From Flavobacteriales bacterium UBA6057 (lineage in GTDB: Bacteria > Bacteroidota > Bacteroidia > Flavobacteriales_G > Salibacteraceae): a DNA stretch of 64,000 nucleotides. The position numbers were made by a program, and so were the translations under genes. The notes under the pieces were generated by a model. The model saw nothing but the letters and a program-made list of their open reading frames with translations. It was not told the DNA's origin and ran no database searches. Shown piece after piece: positions 7,712 through 16,365 of the stretch (position 1 is the stretch's first letter; each line of letters begins with the position of its first letter). The stretch spans positions 248,001-312,000 of the forward strand of contig DIYJ01000006.1 of assembly GCA_002428995.1 (NCBI GenBank). The letters run 5' to 3'.

Positions 7712-8524
7712 ATGGAGAAGATTATTCGGGACCTGCTTATCCTAGTTCTGGTTTTTGGAGGTATCGTTGCCGGTTTTGTGCTGCTTCGACAGCAATTTCC
7801 AGATGCATTGAGCTTCGGTGATGAGGAAGAGGAGGAGTGGAGCATTCTTTCAGAGGAGCAGGAGGAAGTTCTTGGTGATTTCTTCATGGATGAACTGATC
7901 GATCAGAACGTGATCGTGAGTGACTCATTTGTGGACTCCACCATGGAAATCCTGTATACCCGGCTTCTGGAGCACTCAAGGCTGGACCGAGCGGACATTA
8001 GCTTTCACGTGGTGAAGGATGATGCCATCAATGCCATCACCTTACCCGGAGGCAACATTGTCATCTTTACCGGGCTGATTGAGTTTTGCGATGAACCCGA
8101 GCAGCTGGCAGGCGTGGTGGCCCACGAACTGGGTCATGTTTACCACAACCATGTAATGGAAAAGCTGGCACGGGAAGTAGGAGTCACTCTCATTCTGGCC
8201 GCGCTCACTGGTGGTGATCCGGGCCTTATTCAGCAACTCAGCGCTTCCTTACTATCCAACGTATTCAGCAGAGGACAGGAGACAGAAGCTGATGTTTATG
8301 CCCTGGATTTGCTCAGAGACTCCAACATTCATCCCTGGGTATTGGGCGAGTTCTTTGAATCGCTCAATGAAGAAGACATGTCGTTTGACGAATCGTTGGA
8401 ATGGCTCATGACACATCCGCACAATGAAAAGCGAATTGCGATGAGTGAACGCTACGAGCTACCACGCGATTTTGAGGCGGAACCTCTGGATGTTCCATTG
8501 GATGAAATCATGGAGCGGATCTGA
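7712..8524 (+). CDS. Membrane-anchored M48 family metallopeptidase
   Basis: The 270-residue protein has an N-terminal transmembrane anchor (residues ~6-25) followed by an acidic linker (DEEEEEW). A zinc-protease domain contains H-E-L-G-H at residues 138-142 and a downstream E-T-E-A-D that supplies the third zinc ligand (~190). This is the peptidase M48 (HtpX/BepA/LoiP-like) layout with a single N-terminal anchor, so the catalytic domain is probably periplasmic and deals with envelope protein quality control. It is the last gene of the DUF4389-DUF4870-M48 run, so its substrates may include those membrane proteins. Confidence 0.92.
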   Translation: MEKIIRDLLILVLVFGGIVAGFVLLRQQFPDALSFGDEEEEEWSILSEEQEEVLGDFFMDELIDQNVIVSDSFVDSTMEILYTRLLEHSRLDRADISFHVVKDDAINAITLPGGNIVIFTGLIEFCDEPEQLAGVVAHELGHVYHNHVMEKLAREVGVTLILAALTGGDPGLIQQLSASLLSNVFSRGQETEADVYALDLLRDSNIHPWVLGEFFESLNEEDMSFDESLEWLMTHPHNEKRIAMSERYELPRDFEAEPLDVPLDEIMERI

Positions 8525-8564
8525 GCACTTGATGGAGATGGGGCGAATGCAAGTCTCAGTTCTC

Positions 8565-8572
8565 TACTTTCG
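8565..8572 (+). promoter_or_regulatory. -7-like promoter element TACTTTCG
   Basis: TACTTTCG resembles the Bacteroidota -7 consensus TAnnTTTG and ends 11 bp before the SpoU methyltransferase ATG at 8584. No clear -33 box was recognised. Confidence 0.35.
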
Positions 8573-8583
8573 GACCTTGATCG

Positions 8584-9369
8584 ATGCCAGATACTGAAAT
8601 CACAAGCTTTTCAAATCCCAGGTTCAAAGAACTAAAGGGACTTTCCAAATCCAGAAGCCGTAAGGCTTCAGGAGTATTTCTAATGGAAGGAAGGCCAGAG
8701 TTGGACATTGCATTTAACTCTCACTTGGTGCCTCAAACGATTGTGTATTGTGACAGCTACACTTCACTGGAGGATCTGAGCACTTTCTCCGCCAAAGGAG
8801 ACGGTAAACTTCTCAAGCTTAGCAGAGCCCTGTTCGATGACCTGGCCTATCAGCACGTTCCAGGCAATTTCATGGCCGTGTTTGAGTCGAGGAACTACTC
8901 TTTGAATGACCTTTCGGGAAACGCTCCTTTGGTGGTGTTGGAATCCGTTGAAAAGCCGGGTAACCTGGGCGCCATTCTCCGTACGTGCGATGCGCTTGGA
9001 ATCCAGGAGTTAATCGTGACAGAAACGGCCATGGATCTCTACAATCCCAACGTTCTCCGAAACAGCAGGGGAGCGGCATTCACGGTAAAAACCGTTTTCT
9101 GCTCAAACGAAGAGGCATTGAGCTATATCAAGGCTCATCACATCCTGCCAATGGCGGCCGCATTGACTCTAGGCGCAAAGGACTATCGCGAGTTATCGTC
9201 TGGCAAGCATGCCTATGTTTTTGGCCCAGAGTCTACGGGCTTATCCGATTTCTGGCTGGAAAACGCCAGCGAACATTTGGTCATCCCCATGCGCGGAGTG
9301 GTGGACTCGCTTAATGTTTCGGTGAGCGCAGCCATCCTGCTGAGTCATTTCACATCTGCACGCTCTTAG
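8584..9369 (+). CDS. TrmH/SpoU family RNA 2'-O-methyltransferase
   Basis: This 261-residue enzyme has an N-terminal SpoU substrate-binding domain (residues ~1-100) and a C-terminal SPOUT knot. Motif 1 is N-L-G-A-I-L-R-T-C-D-A near residues 130-140 with the catalytic-type Arg; motif 2 is G-P-E-S-T-G-L near 218-224; motif 3 is D-S-L-N-V-S-V-S-A-A-I-L near 240-251. It should transfer a methyl group from SAM to a ribose 2'-OH in tRNA or rRNA; the target nucleotide cannot be deduced. It is monocistronic and tail-to-tail with the LytTR regulator, overlapping it by four bases. Confidence 0.92.
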   Translation: MPDTEITSFSNPRFKELKGLSKSRSRKASGVFLMEGRPELDIAFNSHLVPQTIVYCDSYTSLEDLSTFSAKGDGKLLKLSRALFDDLAYQHVPGNFMAVFESRNYSLNDLSGNAPLVVLESVEKPGNLGAILRTCDALGIQELIVTETAMDLYNPNVLRNSRGAAFTVKTVFCSNEEALSYIKAHHILPMAAALTLGAKDYRELSSGKHAYVFGPESTGLSDFWLENASEHLVIPMRGVVDSLNVSVSAAILLSHFTSARS

Positions 9370-10097
9370 AGCATGAGATGATCAAAAGCCTCCATGAACC
9401 GCTTACGGTAGATAGGGGTGATGGTAAACTCCTTTCCGTTCTTGAGAATCGCACTGCTTCCACCTCGCTTGTTAAACACATCCACGTAGGTACTATTGAT
9501 GATCACCGACTGATTGATGCGGATGAAAGAAGTCTGATCCAGTTTGTTTTCAAAAGATTTGAGCGTTCGCGAGATGAGCAGTGGTTTTTCCTGGTCTTTT
9601 AAGTTCACGTAGGTGTAGCTGTTGGATGCCTCCAGCCAAACAATGTCAGACAATTCCAAAATCTGAAAACCGTTGCTGTTGGGCACACAAATGCGGGTAA
9701 CGGGAGTGTGGGTAGTTCTCAGTTCCTTTTGCCGCTTTTGCTCTGCGATCCTCGCCAACACCTGATTGAGATCGCTTTGTGCAATCGGTTTCAGCAAGTA
9801 ATCTTCAGCGCCCATTTTTACGGCATCGAGGGCATACTGATCGAAGGCTGTGGTGAAAACGATGGAAGCGGAAATAGGCCCCAATTGCTCCAAAAAGGCA
9901 AAGGCATTCATGAAGGGCATCTGGATGTCAATGAAGAGCACATCCAGGTTGTACCACTGGTCAAAAGTGAGGGCTTTTCGTGGATCCTGGTATTGACCAC
10001 AGAGCTCCACAGGCTCCGTGGCATGTTCCAGAAGAGCACCAAGCATGTCTATGGCATGCTGCTCATCATCGATAATAAGAGCTTTAATCTTAGTCAT
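9366..10097 (-). CDS. LytTR-family response regulator
   Basis: This 243-residue regulator starts at the ATG at 10097, just before the receiver domain (MTKIKALIIDDE); the longer frame upstream is coding sequence of the kinase. The receiver (residues ~1-120) has D-D-E at the start, the phospho-acceptor in V-L-F-I-D-I-Q-M-P, and K in L-L-K-P near the end. The C-terminal LytTR DNA-binding domain (~140-243) shows L-E-A-S-N-S-Y-T-Y-V and F-I-R-I-N-Q-S-V-I-I-N. The start overlaps the stop of the upstream kinase by 8 bp, so the two are translationally coupled. It is the only regulator available for the two kinases of this operon. Confidence 0.95.
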   Translation of the reverse strand: MTKIKALIIDDEQHAIDMLGALLEHATEPVELCGQYQDPRKALTFDQWYNLDVLFIDIQMPFMNAFAFLEQLGPISASIVFTTAFDQYALDAVKMGAEDYLLKPIAQSDLNQVLARIAEQKRQKELRTTHTPVTRICVPNSNGFQILELSDIVWLEASNSYTYVNLKDQEKPLLISRTLKSFENKLDQTSFIRINQSVIINSTYVDVFNKRGGSSAILKNGKEFTITPIYRKRFMEAFDHLML

Positions 10098-13000
10098 AGG
10101 GGTGTAGTATAATAGGAAATTTAAGGGTTGCGATGGTTGCCCACTCTGAATTGCTGGAAAATGACAACTCTGTTGGGTTTCCGTAAATCTTTTTGAGGAG
10201 AGCCAATCGCTCCACGATGACGCTGAGGCTAGAGTTTCTGTTTCGTTCGACTCGTTCCAGGATTCTGCCATCAGCTGCTTTACCGCTATTCTTCACACAT
10301 ACACAGAGCAGCTCGCCTTCAATACGTATCTCAAGCTCCAACCGTCCTTTTACATCAGATTCTGCGATTCCATGCCAAATCGCGTTTTCGACCAGTGGTT
10401 GAAGGATCAGCGGTGGGATGTGCAATCCTTTTTGATCGGGGATGGAATTGAGCAACGTAAAATCGAAGCCTCGCTCCAGGCGAAGCAACTCTAGCTCGAT
10501 GTAGGATTCGACCGCTTTCATCTCATCTTCCAGGCTGATAAGGTCTGAACGAGAGTTGTGAAAAACCCTGCGCATCAAGCTGGAAAACTTGCCAATGACT
10601 TCGAGGGATTCACGAATATCATTGCGAGCTACACTACCACCCACAGTATTGAGCACATTGTAAAGAAAGTGCGGGTTCAGCTGTGCACCCAGGGCTCTAT
10701 TGTTGGCCTCAAGCAATCCCATCTGCAGGCGTGAATTGTTCGCAACCATCACTGTACGTTGGTACAAAACGGTGCCTGCTACCAAGGCGAGCGTGACGAA
10801 TACAGAAAAGATGAACCACCAGCGCAGGTAGAATGGTTCCAACACCATGATCCGTGCAGGCTGAGCGCTGTGTTGCCAATTCCCTGAAAGGTCCATTACC
10901 TGTAGTTCAAGATTGTAGCTTCCAGCTGGAATTCCCTGTACCACCAATCGACTCTCCACAATGTTGGTCCAATTGGTATCCAATTCTGCGATCCGGTAGC
11001 GCTTCAGGTGCGATCCACTGTTGGTGAAGCATACGTTCGATAATTCAATGATGATGGTCCCAAAGTCAGACGGAAAGGTGAAGACACCCCTATCGTCAGG
11101 GATCACGTTTTGATCATGGTAATACACTTGCCCCACCGCTAATTGATTGCATTCTGCCTGATTGAGGGGAGTCTTAGGCAGAGGAGTCCGAAAGACATTT
11201 GATTCGGTACCAACGTAGAGATAATCACCCAGAGCAGTCAATCCTTTTACCAGTTGGAAGGGGTATCCTGTTTCTGGCCTGAGTTGCATGATCGACTCAA
11301 GACTGCAGCCATCCATGCGAAATCGCTGAACGCCCAGATCTGTGCCCACCCAATAGGATCCATCATCCGTAGTGCTTATCCCTCTGCAGGAATTGGAAAT
11401 CAAGCCATTGTCGGTGGTTATTTGACATATTAACTCCGCCTCGTGCATTAGGAAGAGGCCTTCAGAGGCACTTACAACCAGGAGCGTATCTCCTTTGAAA
11501 GGAAGCACGCCAGTCACCAAGAGATGGTTCTTCACCTTACCCTGAAACGTAACATCGGTAGAGGTGTCCGCACAGTGATTGTAGATCGAAATCCCTGCAT
11601 GACTTACCAAATAGATCGAGCATTCATCTTTTTTGTAGCTGATTCGAATCCTGTACTTATCCCAGTTGATCCGAGTTGTGTCGTTGGCTTCACTTATGAT
11701 CCGGGCTTTAGCATTGAAACCGGAAAACCGAAACACTTGACCTGTCGTGTCTTCGAAAAAAAAGCGTCCACCATCATTTTCAATGATTTCATAGGTTCTC
11801 AGGTCTATGATGGGGAGCTTGTACGTGCCGATTACTAGCCAGTCTGGCTCCTTGCGGTGCGGATTTATATCTACAATCGTCTTTTGACCCTTGTAGCGCA
11901 GATGAAGCTCAGATGGCTTTGTGGTCGAGACAGAATAGAGTTCTCCGTGCTTTGTTCCAAGAAAAGCTACCGTGTCGTTGATCCTGCCCAAGTGCATGGT
12001 GTAAATCCTTTCCAGGTGCGGCAATGGCCTGGCATATTCCACCTCGTTGGGTGGGTAATAATAGACTCCGCCTTCCACCGTGGAAAACCAATGTCCTCCT
12101 TCATGATCCTTACATGTAGCCGTAACTCCCAGACCTTCCAGCATGGCGCTTTTCACCTCAAAATCATCCAGAGAAATCTCAAGTACTCCATCGTCCAGAG
12201 TGCCAGCCCATAAGCTGTTTCGATCTTCCCGGTAAAACAGATGTCCGATAAATTCTTCAGGCCGCACCATGTAATCGATCACGTTCAGATTGCTGTCAAG
12301 CAACATCAGAACCCGACTGATGCTGAACGCATAATTCTTTCCAGCTCGAATGGCCATGGGGCGGTTTGCTCCCCGGAAAAAGAAAACGTCATCCGTGAGA
12401 GGGCCTTCTATCCCGGTAATTGCCCGAATATGCTCGGCATTGTAGTAGCCGATAAACAAGACCTGATCGTCACCGAAGCGTATGAATTCTGGCTTTCGCT
12501 CATGTTCGATGAATTCAAAGTAAGTAGTGCTATCAGCCTCATCATCGTAGATCACCTTGAACATGCTCTTTCTCAGAGAAACGATGATCACTGTATCGCC
12601 ATGACTGGTGAGTCGCTGAATCTGCATTTGCCGAAAAGCCGAGACCAGGGAGTCGTTAAAGGAGTGACAAACGATGCGATCCTCATCCGGCAGGTAAGTG
12701 AAAACCTGCGTGAGGGAAGTATAAAACCAGATCTGCCCATTGTCCACTTCATGTCCGTAAAGCGCAGTGTTAAAGCACAGGCCTTCCGCTTCGCCATAGT
12801 TTTTGAACGTCTCACCATTGTAGCGTGAAATGCCATTTTCGGTACAAAACCAGAGGTTGTTCTTCGAATCCTGAAACACTTCATGCACAATGGTGGAGGG
12901 CATCCCCTGTTCCGTGGAGAAGTGCTTTAAATAGGGGCTGAACTTGTATCCTTCCTTAGGCTGACCCTCCGATGAGCTCAATGCAGGCATGGGATTCAGA

Positions 13001-13128
13001 ATGATCATCCCGAGGAGCAATACCAGTGCCTGAGAGAACCTCAAAAGCCGACCGATCGGTGCCGAGTTAAAGCCAGCGTTTGATGGGAGCAATACCTGCA
13101 TCGTACTATTGGATACACTATGCTTCAT
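10090..13128 (-). CDS. Two-component regulator propeller / LytS-type histidine kinase (copy 2)
   Basis: This 1012-residue membrane sensor has an N-terminal signal or anchor segment (residues ~28-50), then a periplasmic reg_prop beta-propeller (~60-690) with repeats such as DSKNNLWFCTENGISRYNG and DDGSYWVGTDLGVQRF. A Y_Y_Y domain follows (~700-780), then a transmembrane helix (~785-810) and a His_kinase domain whose phospho-acceptor is H in L-N-P-H-F-L-Y-N (~845). The ATPase has L-Q-P-L-V-E-N-A-I-W-H-G-I. It should phosphorylate the downstream LytTR regulator. It is closely similar along its whole length to the upstream kinase (copy 1), whose stop overlaps its start by 11 bp. The ligand is unknown; reg_prop sensors often detect envelope or nutrient signals. 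Confidence 0.94.
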   Translation of the reverse strand: MKHSVSNSTMQVLLPSNAGFNSAPIGRLLRFSQALVLLLGMIILNPMPALSSSEGQPKEGYKFSPYLKHFSTEQGMPSTIVHEVFQDSKNNLWFCTENGISRYNGETFKNYGEAEGLCFNTALYGHEVDNGQIWFYTSLTQVFTYLPDEDRIVCHSFNDSLVSAFRQMQIQRLTSHGDTVIIVSLRKSMFKVIYDDEADSTTYFEFIEHERKPEFIRFGDDQVLFIGYYNAEHIRAITGIEGPLTDDVFFFRGANRPMAIRAGKNYAFSISRVLMLLDSNLNVIDYMVRPEEFIGHLFYREDRNSLWAGTLDDGVLEISLDDFEVKSAMLEGLGVTATCKDHEGGHWFSTVEGGVYYYPPNEVEYARPLPHLERIYTMHLGRINDTVAFLGTKHGELYSVSTTKPSELHLRYKGQKTIVDINPHRKEPDWLVIGTYKLPIIDLRTYEIIENDGGRFFFEDTTGQVFRFSGFNAKARIISEANDTTRINWDKYRIRISYKKDECSIYLVSHAGISIYNHCADTSTDVTFQGKVKNHLLVTGVLPFKGDTLLVVSASEGLFLMHEAELICQITTDNGLISNSCRGISTTDDGSYWVGTDLGVQRFRMDGCSLESIMQLRPETGYPFQLVKGLTALGDYLYVGTESNVFRTPLPKTPLNQAECNQLAVGQVYYHDQNVIPDDRGVFTFPSDFGTIIIELSNVCFTNSGSHLKRYRIAELDTNWTNIVESRLVVQGIPAGSYNLELQVMDLSGNWQHSAQPARIMVLEPFYLRWWFIFSVFVTLALVAGTVLYQRTVMVANNSRLQMGLLEANNRALGAQLNPHFLYNVLNTVGGSVARNDIRESLEVIGKFSSLMRRVFHNSRSDLISLEDEMKAVESYIELELLRLERGFDFTLLNSIPDQKGLHIPPLILQPLVENAIWHGIAESDVKGRLELEIRIEGELLCVCVKNSGKAADGRILERVERNRNSSLSVIVERLALLKKIYGNPTELSFSSNSEWATIATLKFPIILHPYD

Positions 13129-16093
13129 CCTTGGCTTTACGAACGAGGGGGAGTTTAAACGTGGCGACAGTAGACCATTTGTCTGAACTGGAAAAGGACA
13201 ACTGCGCAGAGCTTCCGTAGATCTTTTTGAGAAGCAATAAGCGTTCTTTGATCAGCTTCAAGCTCGAGTTTCGACCTTTCCCCACATGCTCCATGAGGTC
13301 AGTTTCAGCTGCCTTTCCGGTGTTTTTGATGGAGAGGCAGAGCAATTGATCCTCTTGTTTTACTTCCAGTTCCAAATGGCCGGGATCATCAGACTCAGCT
13401 ATTCCGTGCCAGATCGCATTTTCGAGAATGGGTTGGAGCAGGAGAGGGGGAACCAGGAGTGACTCGTATTCATCTACGGTGTTGATGAGTTCAAAGTCGA
13501 ATCGATACTCCAGTCGCACAAGCTCGAGTTCTATGTATGACTCAACGGCAATCAGCTCTGCCTCAAGGCTGATGAGATCTGACTGAGAGTTGTGAAAGAC
13601 CATGCGCATTAAACTGGAAAATTTGCCAATCACTTCCAGGGACTCAGGAACATTGTTGCGGGCAACACTACCTCCGACTGTATTGAGCACATTGTAGAGG
13701 AAATGTGGGTTGAGCTGTGCTCCGAGTGCACGGTTTTTAGCTTCTGACAACCCCATCTGGAAGCGGGATTTATTGGCCACCATGACGGTGCGTTGATAGA
13801 GTAGGGCTCCGGCACCTGATCCTAACAGAAGAAGAACCGTCAGGATGAACCACCAACGCAGATAGAAGGGGTGCAGGACTTTTATTCTTGCTGATTCTTC
13901 ACTTTCTCTCCACCGTCCCGTCAAGTCCATCACCTGCAGTTCCACCTCGTAGTTGCCCGCGGGAACTCCCTGTACTACTACGCGATTGCTCAGAATGGTC
14001 GTCCAGTTGGTGTCAATGTCAGCAATCCTGTAGCGCTTGGCGTGCGATCCGCTATTCACAAAACACACATTGGACAATTCGACAATGATGGTTCCGAAGT
14101 CAGGAGGAAAAATGAATACTCCGTCCTCATCAGGCTCTACCTTCCGGTCGTGAGAGGACACCTTTGCAACCTCCAGCCGATTGCACTGAACGCCCGCGTC
14201 AGGAGTCAGAGAAATCGGAACTCTATATAAACTGGACTCTGTCGCCACCAAAAGTCGGTTTCCAAAAATCGCTAACCTTTTTACCAGGTTGAAGGGGTAG
14301 CCGGTTTCAGGTCGAAGTTCCATCAGCATTTTTATAGATTCCCCTTTGACCCTAAATTGCTGTATACCCGCATCAGTTCCCAGCCAGCAGGACCCATCTT
14401 CAGATTTGATCAACTCTCGAATAGAATTGGATATCAAGCCATCACCTTTGGTGAAATGCCTGATCACCTGATCCTCATGGATTAGAAAGAGCCCTCGGTA
14501 TGAAGTAGCGACCAGAATGGTGTCTCCTGTCAAATGAATGGTCTGTCGTTCTACAATGGACGTCTTGGAGGTATCATCTTTATCTGTAAAATCAATGACC
14601 TCCATTTTTTCCTCGCAATAGTTGTAGAGCGACATGGTAAGAGGAGTGGCTATGTAGCACCGGCATGTATCCAGGGGAAACGTCATCCTGATTCCGGGTC
14701 CACCCCAGTTTTGAACAACTACTTTTACAAACGCTCCGTTCGTGTCGTTGAGAACCAGATCACCCTTGTCCTTCCTCAAGACCACTATTTCACCACCTCC
14801 AATGGGGAAATGACCGCGAATTCCATCGTTAGAGAGGATCGAAAAATCTTGAATGTCAATGACCGGTGAGCCGAGTGTATACACTGTTGCCTTATCCTTA
14901 TGCCTCAGAAACGGTTTGACGTCTCCAATTTCCTTGGAGAACCGCTGCCGGTAGATCAGCCGATCGGGGAGACGACTGTGCATGGAATACAGATCCCCGT
15001 GCTTTGTGCCTACGAAACCCAGAGTATCATTGAACCCGTTGATGGTAACGGGGTAGAGAAGATTATCGCCAGACTCATTTACGGCCAATTCCACGCCTCT
15101 GGGAGGATAATAGTAGACCCCGTGTTCGTGCGTAGAGAACCAATATCCACCTTCATGATCGCGAAACGAACAGGTGATGGTGTGGCCATCGAGTAGGTTT
15201 CTCCGAATCTCAAAACTGTCAAGGTCAACCTCTAAAACACCTCCAAAAAAGGTTCCTGCAAGCACTGTATTTCGTTCTTCCTCATAGAGGAGGTGTCCGA
15301 TGAGTTCATGGGAAGTAACCAGATAATCTTTCACTTTCAGATTACTGTCAAGAAGAAAGATGAATCGACCGAGTCCAAAGACATAATCATCTCCTGCATT
15401 GATGGTTATGGGGCGTGCATGCGAGTAAAATTTAAACTGCTCATCGCTGTAATCTCCAGGCCCTGCCAGCGCTTGCATGTCTTCAACATTGTAGTTTCCC
15501 AGGAACAGGTACTCATCATCACCAAACCGCAGGAACTCAGGGTCATCAGCATATTCCTTCACGTCCAGCCAAACGGCTGTATCTTGCTCCGCATCATAAA
15601 CGAGGCGACAGACACTCTTTTTCTTCGAGATAATGTAAACCGTGTCTTTGTAGCTGGTAAGCCTCTGGATTTCCCTCTGTCGCAGTTGTTGCTCTATCAA
15701 TCCGCTGAAAGAAGGGCATACCACCTCATCTCGGCTTGGCAGGTAAACGAAGACCCGGGTATGAGCACTGAAAAACCAGATTTCACCATTCTCCATTTCA
15801 TGCCCGAAAATGGTGGCAGACAGGCACAGCCCCTCTTCTTCGCCATAATTTTTGAAGTCGTGGCCATTGTAACGGGAGATGCCATTTTCAGTACAAAACC
15901 ACAAGTTGTTCTTCGAATCCTGGAAAACCTCATGAACGACAGATGAGGGCAAACCATCCTCAGTAGAGAAATGCTTGAAGTAGGGTTGGAAGGTGTAAAC
16001 TTCGCGCGATTCTCCTTCAAGCGAGCTCAATCCGAACAAGGGCATCAGCATAAACATCCCGATGCATAGAAGTAGGGTTTTGCTAACATGCAT
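13118..16093 (-). CDS. Two-component regulator propeller / LytS-type histidine kinase (copy 1)
   Basis: The protein has 991 residues from the ATG at 16093, where a signal-like segment begins (MHVSKTLLLCIGMFMLMPLF); the in-frame ATG at 16135 adds 14 residues. Order of parts: signal peptide, periplasmic reg_prop propeller (DSKNNLWFCTENGISRYNG near residue 70 is identical to copy 2), Y_Y_Y domain, one transmembrane helix (WWFILTVLLLLGSGAGALL), His_kinase with L-N-P-H-F-L-Y-N, and a HATPase with L-Q-P-I-L-E-N-A-I-W-H-G-I. It is the first gene of the kinase-kinase-LytTR operon. The kinase halves of the two copies are very alike while the propellers have drifted, as expected if the two sense different ligands but share one regulator. 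Confidence 0.94.
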   Translation of the reverse strand: MHVSKTLLLCIGMFMLMPLFGLSSLEGESREVYTFQPYFKHFSTEDGLPSSVVHEVFQDSKNNLWFCTENGISRYNGHDFKNYGEEEGLCLSATIFGHEMENGEIWFFSAHTRVFVYLPSRDEVVCPSFSGLIEQQLRQREIQRLTSYKDTVYIISKKKSVCRLVYDAEQDTAVWLDVKEYADDPEFLRFGDDEYLFLGNYNVEDMQALAGPGDYSDEQFKFYSHARPITINAGDDYVFGLGRFIFLLDSNLKVKDYLVTSHELIGHLLYEEERNTVLAGTFFGGVLEVDLDSFEIRRNLLDGHTITCSFRDHEGGYWFSTHEHGVYYYPPRGVELAVNESGDNLLYPVTINGFNDTLGFVGTKHGDLYSMHSRLPDRLIYRQRFSKEIGDVKPFLRHKDKATVYTLGSPVIDIQDFSILSNDGIRGHFPIGGGEIVVLRKDKGDLVLNDTNGAFVKVVVQNWGGPGIRMTFPLDTCRCYIATPLTMSLYNYCEEKMEVIDFTDKDDTSKTSIVERQTIHLTGDTILVATSYRGLFLIHEDQVIRHFTKGDGLISNSIRELIKSEDGSCWLGTDAGIQQFRVKGESIKMLMELRPETGYPFNLVKRLAIFGNRLLVATESSLYRVPISLTPDAGVQCNRLEVAKVSSHDRKVEPDEDGVFIFPPDFGTIIVELSNVCFVNSGSHAKRYRIADIDTNWTTILSNRVVVQGVPAGNYEVELQVMDLTGRWRESEESARIKVLHPFYLRWWFILTVLLLLGSGAGALLYQRTVMVANKSRFQMGLSEAKNRALGAQLNPHFLYNVLNTVGGSVARNNVPESLEVIGKFSSLMRMVFHNSQSDLISLEAELIAVESYIELELVRLEYRFDFELINTVDEYESLLVPPLLLQPILENAIWHGIAESDDPGHLELEVKQEDQLLCLSIKNTGKAAETDLMEHVGKGRNSSLKLIKERLLLLKKIYGSSAQLSFSSSDKWSTVATFKLPLVRKAKDEA

Positions 16094-16156
16094 GTAAAAC
16101 GCGCTTAACAGCCGCAAGATAGTTTGAGATTCCAATGCTCACGCTCCCAGCGAGTC

Positions 16157-16196
16157 GTGAAACTCCTGTTTTCAGGGGGTGCGCATGAAGTTTCAC
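16157..16196. promoter_or_regulatory. Inverted repeat upstream of the kinase operon
   Basis: GTGAAACT (16157-16164) and AGTTTCAC (16189-16196) are perfect 8-bp inverted arms with a 24-bp spacer. They lie in the 272-bp divergent region between the kinase operon (minus) and the DAACS symporter (plus). They could be a regulator site for either side; there is no experimental support. Confidence 0.3.
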
Positions 16197-16365
16197 CTCA
16201 AAATCCTTGTTAAAACGGCTCAGATTCTTGCCACAACCGATGTAATACTAAGCCAGACCACTTTATGCACTGAATTCGGCACAAGAGCGAAATCATGCGG
16301 TTCCATGATCAATGTCAAAGAAATTCGGTTGCTGCCTGCCCGGTAGTGTAGAAACTTTGCGCCCC

